Under the pieces are notes generated by a model that was not told the DNA's origin, ran no database searches, and saw only the letters and a program-made list of their open reading frames with translations. Made by a program: the position numbers and the translations under genes. DNA of 37,316 bases from Methylobacter sp. (GTDB lineage: Bacteria > Pseudomonadota > Gammaproteobacteria > Methylococcales > Methylomonadaceae). Location: NCBI GenBank assembly GCA_024636505.1, contig JAGXGY010000036.1, positions 1-37,316 on the forward strand, written 5' to 3'. Positions 15,615 through 24,577 of this stretch are shown here, one piece after another (position 1 is the first letter of the stretch; each line of letters begins with the position of its first letter).

Positions 15615-17063
15615 TTAACCTACCGAACCTTCCAGACTAAGCCCCAACAACGCCTGGGCCTCCACCGCAAACTCCATCGGCAGCTCCCTGAATACTTCTT
15701 TACAGAAACCGTTAACGATCATCGATACCGCATCTTCTGCCGACAATCCACGTTGCTGGCAAAAGAACAATTGGTCTTCGCTGATTTTCGACGTGGTCGC
15801 TTCATGTTCGACCTGAGCCGAAGGCTGTTTGACTTCTATATAAGGAAAGGTATGCGCGCCGCATTGTTCGCCGATTAACAGCGAATCGCACTGGGTATAA
15901 TTCCGCGCATTCTCCGCACTTTTCAGCACTTTGACCAAACCGCGATAAGTATTCTGCGCCTTGCCCGCTGAAATACCTTTGGACACAATGGTGCTGCGGG
16001 TGTTCTTGCCGATATGAATCATCTTGGTGCCGGTATCGGCTTGCTGATAATTGTTGGTCAGCGCCACCGAATAAAACTCGCCGGTGGAGTTATCGCCGGT
16101 CAGGATGCAGCTGGGGTATTTCCAGGTAATCGCCGAGCCGGTTTCCACCTGCGTCCACGATACTTTGGAATTCTCTCCCCGGCAATCGGCGCGCTTGGTG
16201 ACGAAGTTATAAATGCCGCCCAAGCCGTTTTTATCACCCGGATACCAGTTTTGTACGGTCGAATATTTGATGGTCGCATCTTTCAGCGCCACCAACTCAA
16301 CTACGGCCGCATGTAACTGATTTTCATCGCGCATCGGCGCGGTGCAACCTTCCAAATAGGACACATGACTGCCTTCATCGGCAATAATCAAGGTGCGTTC
16401 AAACTGCCCGGTGTTGGCAGCGTTGATCCTAAAATAAGTCGACAATTCCATCGGGCAGCGCACCCCTTTGGGAATATAAACGAACGAACCGTCGGTAAAT
16501 ACCGCAGCATTCAACGCGGCAAAATAATTGTCGGTAGGCGGCACCACGGAACCCAAATATTGCTTAATCAGTTCGGGATGTTCACGCAGAGCTTCCGAAA
16601 TTGGGCAAAAAATAACCCCGACATCGTTCAATTTGCCTTTAAAGGTCGTCGCCACCGATACGCTATCAAAAACCGCATCGACCGCCACACCGGCCAAACG
16701 CTCCTGTTCATCCAGCGGAATACCCAGTTTTTTGTAGGCTTCCAACACTTGCGGGTCGATTTCATCGAGGCTTTTGGGCCCGTCTTCCTTACGTTTAGGC
16801 GCGGAATAATAGCTGATCGCCTGATAATCGATAGGATCGAACTTGACGAACGCCCATTCAGGCGGCTTCATCGTCTGCCAATGACGGAACGCTTTCAGCC
16901 GGTATTCGAGCATAAACTCAGGCTCATTCTTGACTTTCGACAGCCGATGAATAACCGCCTCATCCAGTCCCGGCAGGAAGGTATCGGTTTCCAATACAGT
17001 GACAAAGCCCTGCTTGTATTCCTTACCGATCAGATTCTTGATTTCTTGTTCACTTGCTGACAT
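15615..17063 (-). CDS. sufB: Fe-S assembly scaffold protein SufB
   Basis: 482 residues (495 in Escherichia coli), main scaffold of SufBC2D. Diagnostic blocks: [98 protein letters not shown] and, near the C-terminus, [20 protein letters not shown] with the conserved Cys. The ATG lies 8 bases after the sufR stop codon, so the two are one transcript. Downstream it is separated from sufC by the toxin-antitoxin insert. Confidence 0.97.
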   Translation of the reverse strand: MSASEQEIKNLIGKEYKQGFVTVLETDTFLPGLDEAVIHRLSKVKNEPEFMLEYRLKAFRHWQTMKPPEWAFVKFDPIDYQAISYYSAPKRKEDGPKSLDEIDPQVLEAYKKLGIPLDEQERLAGVAVDAVFDSVSVATTFKGKLNDVGVIFCPISEALREHPELIKQYLGSVVPPTDNYFAALNAAVFTDGSFVYIPKGVRCPMELSTYFRINAANTGQFERTLIIADEGSHVSYLEGCTAPMRDENQLHAAVVELVALKDATIKYSTVQNWYPGDKNGLGGIYNFVTKRADCRGENSKVSWTQVETGSAITWKYPSCILTGDNSTGEFYSVALTNNYQQADTGTKMIHIGKNTRSTIVSKGISAGKAQNTYRGLVKVLKSAENARNYTQCDSLLIGEQCGAHTFPYIEVKQPSAQVEHEATTSKISEDQLFFCQQRGLSAEDAVSMIVNGFCKEVFRELPMEFAVEAQALLGLSLEGSVG

Positions 17064-17071
17064 AAATTTTT

Positions 17072-17521
17072 CTACCTATATAAACTGGAAACCGGAATCA
17101 TCACTTCTTCCGGCACCACAGCGGGTCTGATTAAATCGGCCAAGGTCACCGATTCTAATGCGTTGTGAATTGTCTGGTTAATCAAGCTCCAATTCCCCCC
17201 AATATCACAGCCCGAAGCCTGCTCGCAGCCCTGATGGGAAATACTGCATTCGGTCAGCGCAATCGGCCCTTCCAGAGCACTGATAACCGCCGCAATACTG
17301 ATTTCTTCCGGAATCCTGGCCAAAACATAACCGCCTTTGGCTCCGCGTGTAGAAATTAACACCTTGGCGTTAACCAGCAGTTTAAGAATTTTACTGACCG
17401 TGGGCAAAGCAATACCGGTTACCGCCGCTATTTCCATAGCAGCGTGAATTTTTATCGTATCTTTAGCCATAAAACTTAAAATGACCGTTGCATAATCCGT
17501 TAACTTACTCAACCGTAACAT
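17072..17521 (-). CDS. sufR: Rrf2/IscR-family SUF regulator
   Basis: 149 residues, winged-helix transcription factor that senses Fe-S status and represses the suf operon. The N-terminal [19 protein letters not shown] and recognition region [12 protein letters not shown]...[10 protein letters not shown] are typical of the Rrf2 SUF regulators. Three candidate cluster ligands are seen: Cys92, Cys99, Cys105 ([15 protein letters not shown]), as in IscR, and an acidic or His ligand is plausible. The start has GAGGG six bases upstream. An IscR type-1-like palindrome lies just upstream, indicating autoregulation. Confidence 0.93.
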   Translation of the reverse strand: MLRLSKLTDYATVILSFMAKDTIKIHAAMEIAAVTGIALPTVSKILKLLVNAKVLISTRGAKGGYVLARIPEEISIAAVISALEGPIALTECSISHQGCEQASGCDIGGNWSLINQTIHNALESVTLADLIRPAVVPEEVMIPVSSLYR

Positions 17522-17541
17522 ATGTTGCCCTCATTGATTGA

Positions 17542-17575
17542 GGACTATTCTAGTCCTATTTAATTACAGAGTAAA
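17542..17575 (-). promoter_or_regulatory. suf operon promoter with overlapping IscR/SufR-type operator
   Basis: The palindrome GGACTATTCTAGTCC (17542-17556, perfect 6-3-6) matches the core of the IscR type-1 site (GACTR-WWW-YAGTC, middle TTC here). Read on the - strand, TAGAAT (17547-17552) is a good -10 box lying inside the palindrome, and TTTACT (17570-17575) is a fair -35 box with exactly 17 bases between. A repressor bound here would block RNA polymerase. The sufR ATG follows 21 bases after the palindrome. Confidence 0.75.
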
Positions 17576-17589
17576 GTCGTTGGTAATTA

Positions 17590-19965
17590 TTATCTAAAAT
17601 TCCAATAGCGACTTTCCATCTGCCGCATCCCCTGCACTACCCAGGCATTATTCTTAACATAAACAATTATCGCCCCATTATCGGCACTACTCAGCCACTT
17701 AGCATTAACTTGCCGATAGCGTGCCAAAACATCCTGATGCGGATGACCGAATTGACTGCGATAACCTGCCGGAATCAACACGTAGTCCGGTTGCACCGCA
17801 CGCAAAAAACCGGCTGTCGATGACGTTTTGCTGCCATGATGCGGGGCGACTAACACCTCGGCTTTTAAAGCCTCGCCGTAAGTCTTGACCAGCCGGGATT
17901 CTGCTGTCGCTTCAATATCACCGGTCAATAATACCGTACCGTGTGCCGATTGAATTTTCAATACACAGGAATTATCGTTTTCCGATACAAACGCTTGCTG
18001 CGACCCCAGCATCGTAAATTTGACCTGATCCCATAACCACGACTGCCCTGCTACACACTTAGTTGGTGCATATTCGCTTAACCGTTGCGGAACGCTGGTT
18101 AATACCTGTTCCGTGTTCATGCCGTGCATTAACGATGCAGCACCGCCGATATGATCATTATCGCCATGACTAATGATTAAGCTGTCAATGTTGCTTATAC
18201 CTTGCGAGCGCAGAAAAGGCAGCACTACCCGTTTCCCCATATCGCTGTCAGCAGAAAACTTCGTGCCGGTATCGTAAACCAGCAGGTGATCGGTAGTTTG
18301 CACGACCACCGATAAACCTTGCCCGACATCCAGCACAGTCATAGTAATATCGCCGATTTCAGGTCGTTTTACCTCGGTAAACAGCAACGGTAAAAACATC
18401 ACCAAACTTAGCCACCGCGCCGGAATGCCTGTTGGCGCCAGCAACAATAACATCCCCGGCACAGCAAAAAACAGCGCCCAATACGAGGGAGACGCATACG
18501 TTATCGATGCCATAGAAAGTTCTGCCAAATAAGCCAACAGCCACCATAAACCTTGCAGCAGATGATCTATCCAATAGAACAATGTAGCCGCCAGCGATGA
18601 TGAAACAAACATGACCATGACCGCCAGCAGTGACAAGGGCACAACCAGCAGACTGATGACCGGCACGGCGACCAAATTGGCCAGCGGCGCAATCAATGAA
18701 ACCTGTTGAAAAAACAGCAGTAACAACGGCGATAAACCCAGCGACGTAACCCCATGTATTTTCATCACGCCCCAAAAACAGCTCGGCTTGCCCAAGCGCC
18801 CGGAAACGGCATAAACAATTACACTCACCGCAAGAAACGATAACCAGAACCCCGGCGCTAACACCGCTGACGGATCGAATATCAACACCGCAAACATCGC
18901 GATGGCCAGGGTATTAAAGGGGCGACTGTTGCGTTGCAGAATAATGGCCATCATCGCGATAGCCAACATAACCACGGCGCGTTGGGTCGGCACCGAAAAT
19001 CCGGCCAGTCCCGAATAAAAAACCGCAATCAGCACTGCCGAAACTGCCGCAACCCGTTGCGGCGCAAAAGCCAGTAAGCCGGTCCGCGCCCACAGCTTAA
19101 GCACCAAAAAATAAACCAATCCGGCAATAAGACCGATATGCAAACCGGAAATCACTACCAAATGAACAGTACCGGTTTTACGAAAAACCGTCCATTGTTG
19201 TTGGGTAATGCTGCCGCTATCGCCAATAGTCAGCGCCTTTATCAACGCAAGCGCGGGACTGTCGTCTAATGTGTTTGACAGCTGATCGGCGATACGCTGA
19301 CGCCAGACGGAAATATTGTTCCAGGCCGAATCGCGACCCAGTAAAACCGGCTTATGCTTCGGACGCACATAACCGGTGGCGCCGATGCCTTCGGTAAATA
19401 ACCAACGCTCGTAATCAAAGCCGCCGGGATTCATGGTACCGTGGATGCGTTTCAATTTAACCGTAAAAGTCCAATGCTGCCCGGCCTTGATTTGCTGATC
19501 CGGATAATACCAACTTAATCTCAGCTTGGCGGGCAATGGCTGCGCTGACTCGGCGACCATCGCCACGTTTGCAGGGGCGACCGGCCGGTTACTCCTCTCG
19601 GCATACACACCATCCCTGGTGATCGCAGCACCCGTTCCCGACGGGTTTGCTGCATACACACCATCCCTGGTGATAAAATCGAAACGGACACGCTTTTCAT
19701 CCTGCTTAACTAGGTCGGCTACGATACCGCTCACCTGAATCTCGACACCTTCTAATTGCTCGGGCAGTTGACCGGACAATCGATGCATGGCAAACACTAT
19801 TGCCCACAAAACGCCAGCCACAAAAAACAGCCACTGCCAATAACGCAACCATGCAATAATGCCGACCGTTGCCGCACCGGCTATCAGCCATTTACTATCA
19901 GGTAATACCGAAAATTGTTGAACTAACAGCAGTCCGGCTAAAAATGACAGGGCGGAAACAACCAT
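17590..19965 (-). CDS. comEC: DNA-internalisation competence protein ComEC/Rec2 with an in-frame repeat insertion
   Basis: 791 residues, inner-membrane channel that passes single-stranded DNA during natural transformation. N-terminal membrane segments and an OB-like periplasmic region come first; then the Competence domain (ALTIGDSGSITQQQWTVFRK, TGTVHLVVISGLHIGLIAG, multiple membrane helices); then a metallo-beta-lactamase-like domain with SHGDNDHIGGA, LLTGDIEATAESRL and APHHGSKTSS. Residues about 98-125 (ITRDGVYAANPSGTGAAITR, then DGVYAERS) are a duplicated peptide encoded by the repeat also found in rsmJ, here read from the opposite strand. It lies in the periplasmic OB-like region. 68 bases separate its 3' end from sufR. 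Confidence 0.95.
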   Translation of the reverse strand: MVVSALSFLAGLLLVQQFSVLPDSKWLIAGAATVGIIAWLRYWQWLFFVAGVLWAIVFAMHRLSGQLPEQLEGVEIQVSGIVADLVKQDEKRVRFDFITRDGVYAANPSGTGAAITRDGVYAERSNRPVAPANVAMVAESAQPLPAKLRLSWYYPDQQIKAGQHWTFTVKLKRIHGTMNPGGFDYERWLFTEGIGATGYVRPKHKPVLLGRDSAWNNISVWRQRIADQLSNTLDDSPALALIKALTIGDSGSITQQQWTVFRKTGTVHLVVISGLHIGLIAGLVYFLVLKLWARTGLLAFAPQRVAAVSAVLIAVFYSGLAGFSVPTQRAVVMLAIAMMAIILQRNSRPFNTLAIAMFAVLIFDPSAVLAPGFWLSFLAVSVIVYAVSGRLGKPSCFWGVMKIHGVTSLGLSPLLLLFFQQVSLIAPLANLVAVPVISLLVVPLSLLAVMVMFVSSSLAATLFYWIDHLLQGLWWLLAYLAELSMASITYASPSYWALFFAVPGMLLLLAPTGIPARWLSLVMFLPLLFTEVKRPEIGDITMTVLDVGQGLSVVVQTTDHLLVYDTGTKFSADSDMGKRVVLPFLRSQGISNIDSLIISHGDNDHIGGAASLMHGMNTEQVLTSVPQRLSEYAPTKCVAGQSWLWDQVKFTMLGSQQAFVSENDNSCVLKIQSAHGTVLLTGDIEATAESRLVKTYGEALKAEVLVAPHHGSKTSSTAGFLRAVQPDYVLIPAGYRSQFGHPHQDVLARYRQVNAKWLSSADNGAIIVYVKNNAWVVQGMRQMESRYWNFR
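19601..19674 (+). repeat. Dispersed in-frame repeat (copy in comEC)
   Basis: Two cores GCATACACACCATCCCTGG at 19601 and 19652, 51 bases apart, each followed by TGAT, with a spacer (GCAGCACCCGTTCCCGACGG...) matching the rsmJ spacer at roughly 22 of 30 bases. It lies in a comEC frame read from the complementary strand; the + strand frame would encode AYTPSLVIAAPVPDGFAAYT, nearly the peptide actually read in rsmJ. So the element has no stop codon in either used frame. Confidence 0.9.
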
Positions 19966-20042
19966 TTAGCACCTCGGGGTTTTTTAGGCCGACAAAAACC
20001 TGATAGACTTAAGCGAATGTAACTTTAATAATAAAAATAACG

Positions 20043-20582
20043 ATGCCAAAAAAACGTATACAACAACTGATCGACAAACTCATCCCTGATCCCGACTTCA
20101 TCAAGCAGCATAAGAGCTTGCAATTTCTGGGCGATAAACTGCACCAGCCTAATCTCTGGCATTTAAACCGACGCTCTATCGCTATGGCCTTTGCCGTGGG
20201 TCTTTTTTGCGCCTGGATTCCGACGCCGACGCAAATGATTATTGCCGCAGCAGGCGCCATCTATTTCAGCGCCAACCTGCCGCTTTCGGTAGGACTGGTC
20301 TGGATCACCAACCCTATCACCATGCCGCCGCTGTTTTATGCGGCTTATAGAGTGGGTCTCTTGGCTATGGGGCAGGCATCCAACGCCGATGATGTCGAAT
20401 TTTCACTTAGCACCATGCTCTCAGGGCTTGGCGATATATGGCAGCCTTTTCTATTAGGCTGTTTGATTATGGGTATAATCTCTTCCGCCACTGGCTATTT
20501 CGGCATGAAATATTATTGGGAACATCATATAGCCAAAAAATGGAAGGCACGAAAAGAGAAAAGACTAAAGGAGAAACACTAA
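20043..20582 (+). CDS. DUF2062 family membrane protein
   Basis: 179 residues. The DUF2062 pattern is clear: WHLNRRSIAMAFAVGLFCAW, IPTPTQMIIAAAGAIYFSAN, LPLSVGLVWITNPITMPPLF, followed by a second hydrophobic hairpin (WQPFLLGCLIMGIISSATGY) and a basic C-terminal tail (KKWKARKEKRLKEKH). About three to four membrane segments; the family's role is unknown, often near envelope genes. Divergent from comEC, with a 77-base gap that should hold both promoters. Confidence 0.9.
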   Translation: MPKKRIQQLIDKLIPDPDFIKQHKSLQFLGDKLHQPNLWHLNRRSIAMAFAVGLFCAWIPTPTQMIIAAAGAIYFSANLPLSVGLVWITNPITMPPLFYAAYRVGLLAMGQASNADDVEFSLSTMLSGLGDIWQPFLLGCLIMGIISSATGYFGMKYYWEHHIAKKWKARKEKRLKEKH

Positions 20583-20634
20583 AGTTCTCAAATGCTTGGA
20601 ACGGCTCACCTTGAGTCTTTCGCCTTAAATATCT

Positions 20635-21312
20635 TTAGCCCACTATAAGCCCGTCTTCCATGTGCAACACCTTACCCATTCTTGCAGCCAGCTCATGATC
20701 ATGGGTCACCACCAAAAAGCTGACATTCAGCTCCTGATTTAACTCCAGCATTAACTGATAAACCTGGTCAGCCGTTTTACTGTCCAGGTTTCCGGTCGGC
20801 TCATCCGCCAACACCACACTAGGCTTATTAATTAGCGCCCTGGCAACTGCGGCGCGCTGCCGCTCCCCGCCGGACAATTCACCGGGTTTGTGCTCAATTC
20901 TATGACCTAAGCCGACCCTTCTCAATAATTCAGTCGCACGAGCGCTCGCCAGTTTTACCGGGTGACCGGCAATCAGCAACGGCATAGCCACATTTTCCAG
21001 CACGGTAAACTCGCCCAGCAAATGATGCGATTGGTAAATAAAGCCCAGCGATTTATTCCTTAATTTGGCCAATTGCCCGGAGCCGACTTCATTCAGGTTG
21101 ACGCCATTCAAAACCACCTCACCACTACTGGGTTTTTCAAGACCGCCCAACAGATGCAGCAAGGTGCTTTTGCCGGAACCCGACGCACCCATAATAGCGA
21201 CGCGCTCGCCGACGCCGATACTCAAGTCCACGCCTTTTAACACCTCAACATGCAAGCCGCCCTGGTCATAGCGCATGGTCAATTGCCGACATTGCAGGAT
21301 ACTGTTATTCAT
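20635..21312 (-). CDS. lolD: Lipoprotein-releasing ABC transporter ATPase LolD
   Basis: 225 residues. Energises release of outer-membrane lipoproteins from the inner membrane to LolA. Walker A GASGSGKST, LolD-type linker LRNKSLGFIYQSHHLLGEFT, signature LSGGERQRAAVARALI, Walker B VVLADEPTGNLDS and switch His VVTHDHELAAR are visible. ATG at 21312 overlaps the lolC stop by 8 bases (ATGAATAA). Confidence 0.95.
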   Translation of the reverse strand: MNNSILQCRQLTMRYDQGGLHVEVLKGVDLSIGVGERVAIMGASGSGKSTLLHLLGGLEKPSSGEVVLNGVNLNEVGSGQLAKLRNKSLGFIYQSHHLLGEFTVLENVAMPLLIAGHPVKLASARATELLRRVGLGHRIEHKPGELSGGERQRAAVARALINKPSVVLADEPTGNLDSKTADQVYQLMLELNQELNVSFLVVTHDHELAARMGKVLHMEDGLIVG

Positions 21313-22552
21313 ATCGTAAAACTTCCGCTGGATTGACTTTTGCCGCCTGCCAGGCAGGATAAATAGTTGCCAATAATGACAGGGAAAAGGCCATGGCCGC
21401 TATCGCATAAACATCCGACCAATCCAGCTTGGATGGCAATTCACTGATGTAATACACATCCGCCGCCATAAACTGAACCTGAAATAATTGCTCAATGGCC
21501 GGTACGATGGTTTCAACATTCAACGCCAGCAATACCCCGCCGACGGTGCCGAGCACAGTACCGACCACGCCAATAATCGCACCTAATACCATAAAAATCC
21601 CCATCACCGAAGCTGCAGTCAATCCTTGGGTTTTTAAAATAGCAATATCGCCGCGCTTATCGGTAACCACCATCACCAGAGTCGAAACAATATTAAAAGC
21701 CGCCACCGCCACGATCAGCAGCAGAATAATAAACATCACCCGTTTTTCAGTCTGTATCGCCCGAAAAAAATTGCTGTGCGCCAGCGTCCAGTCGCTGACC
21801 TGATAATCGCCATACAGCGCGGTTGACAGATCACGGGTTATTTTCGGCGCATTAAACAAGTCGTCCAGCTTGATCCGAAGACCGGAAACCGCACTTTCCA
21901 TACGGAATAATTTAGCTGCATCGTTAATATGAATCATCGCCATATTGCGGTCGTATTCATACATGCCCACCTTAAAAATACCGACCACGGTAAACCGGCG
22001 CATACGCGGCACAATACCAGCCGGTGTCGAGTTGATCTGCGGACTGATCACGGTGATTTTATCCCCCATGAACACCCCCAGATAATTGGCCAACTCTACG
22101 CCTAAAACAATACCGTATTCGCCCGGAAGCAAATCGGACAGTTTGCCATCTTTCATTTTATCGGCGACTTCGGACACCCGGGATTCGTATCCCGGCAAGA
22201 TCCCGGTCAACATGGTGCCGCTGACACGCCGGTCGGCATTAATCATCACCTGTCCATTAATAAAAGGCGCAGTGCCTTCTACATGCGGGTAATTTTTTAA
22301 TTTCTGCTCCAGTTCCCGCCAATCATCGAGCTGACCGTATTTTCCGGTGGCAGTCGCATGCGAGGTCATGCCGAGTATGCGCTCGCGTAATTCGGCTTCA
22401 AAGCCGTTCATCACCGACAACACAGTAATCAGCGCAGTAACGCCCAAAGCTATACCCAAAACGGACGTTAAGGTAATAAAGGAAATGAACTGAGTTCGGC
22501 GCTTGGCCCGCGTATAACGCAAACCGATGTAAAAAATCAGAGGTTTAAACAT
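21305..22552 (-). CDS. lolC: Lipoprotein-releasing ABC transporter permease LolC/LolE family
   Basis: 415 residues, FtsX/MacB-type permease. N-terminal signature FIGLRYTRAK-like (FYIGLRYTRAKRRTQFISFI), first membrane helix with LGIALGVTALITVLSVMNGF, a large periplasmic domain, then three C-terminal membrane helices (IILLLIVAVAAFNIVSTLVM, VMGIFMVLGAIIGVVGTVLG, AFSLSLLATIYPAWQAAKVNPAEVLRYE). Only one permease gene is here instead of lolC plus lolE, so a second copy elsewhere or a homodimeric LolF-type system is likely. Confidence 0.93.
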   Translation of the reverse strand: MFKPLIFYIGLRYTRAKRRTQFISFITLTSVLGIALGVTALITVLSVMNGFEAELRERILGMTSHATATGKYGQLDDWRELEQKLKNYPHVEGTAPFINGQVMINADRRVSGTMLTGILPGYESRVSEVADKMKDGKLSDLLPGEYGIVLGVELANYLGVFMGDKITVISPQINSTPAGIVPRMRRFTVVGIFKVGMYEYDRNMAMIHINDAAKLFRMESAVSGLRIKLDDLFNAPKITRDLSTALYGDYQVSDWTLAHSNFFRAIQTEKRVMFIILLLIVAVAAFNIVSTLVMVVTDKRGDIAILKTQGLTAASVMGIFMVLGAIIGVVGTVLGTVGGVLLALNVETIVPAIEQLFQVQFMAADVYYISELPSKLDWSDVYAIAAMAFSLSLLATIYPAWQAAKVNPAEVLRYE

Positions 22553-22584
22553 GAAGCTTATAGTTTTAATATCATTAAAGAACC

Positions 22585-22685
22585 AAAAATAGAACGCTAA
22601 TGGCGCAGATAACTATGATTAATCGAGATTTTTGAATTATTATCAGCGACCATCATATTTGTCTGCGTCATCCGCGTTCCATTGT
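22585..22685. repeat. Dispersed imperfect inverted-repeat element, copy A
   Basis: About 100 bases between lolC and fur with long terminal inverted arms: AATAGAACGCTAATGGCGCAGA on the left against, in reverse complement, AATGGAACGCGGATGACGCAGA on the right (18 of 22 match, by eye). A second element with the same arms is at 30822-30943. Non-coding, MITE-like or REP-like. Confidence 0.75.
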
Positions 22686-22714
22686 ATTTTCGATGGCGCC
22701 GAAGCAGTTATAAA

Positions 22715-23134
22715 TCAGGATGTCCTGCACTGCGCGCAAAAACCGTATAAATAAAGGCCGTGATCGGTTAACTCATAGCCCAGTTTTTCGGCAATTTCTT
22801 TTTGCCGGGCTTCAATAACGTCATCGGTAAATTCATCTACTTTGCCGCACTTCATACAGAGTATGTGATCATGATGGGTGCCCGAATCCAGTTCAAAAAC
22901 AGAATTGCCGCCCTCAAAGTGATGACGGGTCACCAGTCCGGCCGCTTCAAATTGCGTTAAAACCCGATATACCGTAGCCAAACCGATTTCTTCATCTTCA
23001 CTTAACAAAATCTTATAAACTTGCTCAGCGGTTAAATGACGCTCATCAACCTGTTTTTCTAAAATTTGTAGAATCTTGATCCGCGGCAAAGTCACCTTCA
23101 GACCAGCATTCCTTAAATCATGGATTTCCAACAT
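22715..23134 (-). CDS. fur: Ferric uptake regulator Fur
   Basis: 139 residues. Iron-dependent repressor. N-terminal winged helix LRNAGLKVTLPRIKILQILE and recognition helix LATVYRVLTQFEAAGLVTRH; regulatory metal ligands in the HHFEGG, GTHHDHILCMKCGKVDEF block; a structural Cys pair CAQC near the C-terminus plus CMKC. Divergent from bamE, the classic gammaproteobacterial arrangement. GGAG is spaced four bases before the ATG. 148 residues is the Escherichia coli length. Confidence 0.96.
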   Translation of the reverse strand: MLEIHDLRNAGLKVTLPRIKILQILEKQVDERHLTAEQVYKILLSEDEEIGLATVYRVLTQFEAAGLVTRHHFEGGNSVFELDSGTHHDHILCMKCGKVDEFTDDVIEARQKEIAEKLGYELTDHGLYLYGFCAQCRTS

Positions 23135-23283
23135 TCATCTCCGATTGTGCCCTGCATACAGGCAGCTTTATAGTCAACTGCGTGCATTGTAGCCTTTTTT
23201 TGGCCGTATGCGCATGACAGATTTATAGGATAATTGTTTAACATCCTGTATCATTTTAAATTTTATAATACATCCGCAGCCTC

Positions 23284-23826
23284 ATGAGAAAGCCGCTTTT
23301 TGCTTTAACCCTACGTGAAAACCGCTACTCCTGCATCCTTGCAATCACGGCGAGTCTAACACTGGCGTCATGCACCACTATCCTGACCAACCTGCCCGGT
23401 GTCTATAGCGTAGATGTCCAGCAAGGCAACATCGTCGATCAGGACATGATTGATCAACTCAGACCTGGCATGAACAAACGCCAAGTACTGTATATAATGG
23501 GCTCGCCGATGCTGATTAATTTTTTTCATCAGAAACGCTGGGACTATCTTTATTCGGCGCAACTGGGCGGCGGAAACAGACAACAAAAAAGAATTTCATT
23601 GCACTTTGACAATGACCAGCTGATCGGCGTACAAGGCGATTTCAAACCCAGCATCCTTCCGGTCATCAAAACATCAGGTGAAACCACGGTCGATGTACCG
23701 AAGCGTAAGCTTGAAAAAACCCTGTGGGGAATGATCACCGGCTTGTTCGGCTACGATAGTACTGATGACGAGACTGCGTCAGATAAATTAGATAAAAAAC
23801 CATCACCCGATCAACTGTCGCTTTAA
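23284..23826 (+). CDS. bamE: Outer membrane assembly lipoprotein BamE
   Basis: 180 residues, subunit of the BAM complex that inserts beta-barrel proteins in the outer membrane. Lipobox LTLASC with the lipidated Cys30 after a hydrophobic signal sequence; then the SmpA/OmlA domain: [68 protein letters not shown]. The C-terminal tail beyond residue 130 (Pro/Asp/Lys-rich, [17 protein letters not shown]) is longer than in Escherichia coli BamE (113 residues) and looks disordered. A TATAAT lies at 23264-23269, but so close to the ATG that it may not be the -10 used. Confidence 0.95.
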   Translation: MRKPLFALTLRENRYSCILAITASLTLASCTTILTNLPGVYSVDVQQGNIVDQDMIDQLRPGMNKRQVLYIMGSPMLINFFHQKRWDYLYSAQLGGGNRQQKRISLHFDNDQLIGVQGDFKPSILPVIKTSGETTVDVPKRKLEKTLWGMITGLFGYDSTDDETASDKLDKKPSPDQLSL

Positions 23827-23875
23827 CAGCCTGCAGTCGACGGGTTACGACGGCAAGAACAGCAGCAGCGCAAAG

Positions 23876-24151
23876 CTAACTGCGGTTTAAAGCCCGCTGA
23901 CGCCTGGCCTCTTTAGGATCATGAACTAAAGGCCGATAAATTTCTATTCTGTCGCCCTGTGTAACAAGCTGATCCAGTTGACAGACTGCACCAAAAATGC
24001 CTGCATTAAGCTCAGACAAGGTAATCTCAGGAAAAAGCGCCAGCAGGCCTGATACTTGTATCGCTGCTTCAACCGTCGCACCCTCTTCGATTGCCACCGT
24101 GACGATAAGCTGTTCTTTTGGCGTGGCATAGGCCACTTCGATGTTAACCAT
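23876..24151 (-). CDS. rnfH: RnfH/RatB family protein
   Basis: 91 residues with a ubiquitin-like beta-grasp pattern: MVNIEVAYATPKEQLIVTVA, VEAAIQVSGLLALFPEI, CQLDQLVTQGDRIEIYRPLV and the basic end HDPKEARRQRALNRS. UPF0125/RnfH; function not established (the Escherichia coli protein was named RatB from its neighbourhood). The start overlaps the ratA stop by 8 bases. Confidence 0.93.
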   Translation of the reverse strand: MVNIEVAYATPKEQLIVTVAIEEGATVEAAIQVSGLLALFPEITLSELNAGIFGAVCQLDQLVTQGDRIEIYRPLVHDPKEARRQRALNRS

Positions 24152-24575
24152 AAATATCTTTAGCCCGTGAGGTAAACGAACTCACCATGGTGTTGCAGAT
24201 TTGATTAAAGACTGCGCCGAAAGCCAAGCTCGCCAGTTTGCCCGACATTTCAAACTCCAGATCCAGAGAAATCTTGCTGGCATCCTCGCGCAACGGTATA
24301 AAATCCCAGATCCCTTCTAGAGAGGAAAACGGACCGTTTAGCAGGGAGACAGCGATACGGCGTCCATTATCAATCTTATTTCGAGTCGAAAAAGATTTTT
24401 TAAAACCGCCTTTGGAAATCACTAACTCGGCTTCAACGATATCATCTTCGCGCCTGATGATTCGACTGCCGCTGCACCAGGGCAAAAACTGGGGATAGGC
24501 TTCTATATCGCTAACCAGATCGAACATCTGCTGCGCTGAAAACTTGACTAGGGCGCTTTTTTGAACAACGGTCAT
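24144..24575 (-). CDS. ratA: START/SRPBCC-fold protein RatA (COQ10-like)
   Basis: 143 residues. Members bind hydrophobic ligands (COQ10-type) and Escherichia coli RatA was reported to block 70S ribosome association. Pattern: VVQKSALVKFSAQQMFDLVS, DIEAYPQFLPWCSGSRIIRR, NKIDNGRRIAVSLLNGPF, WDFIPLRED, SLDLEFEMSGKLASLAFGAV, FNQICNTMVSSFTSRAKDIY. Only 2 bases separate it from the end of the upstream transporter gene, so they form one transcript. Whether it works as a toxin here is not known. Confidence 0.93.
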   Translation of the reverse strand: MTVVQKSALVKFSAQQMFDLVSDIEAYPQFLPWCSGSRIIRREDDIVEAELVISKGGFKKSFSTRNKIDNGRRIAVSLLNGPFSSLEGIWDFIPLREDASKISLDLEFEMSGKLASLAFGAVFNQICNTMVSSFTSRAKDIYG

Positions 24576-24577
24576 GG

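Noticed and set aside
19526-19738. A + strand frame across the comEC repeat (AYTPSLVIAAPVPDGFAAYT)
   Set aside because: It lies wholly inside comEC antisense; used only as evidence for the repeat's two-way openness, not as a gene.
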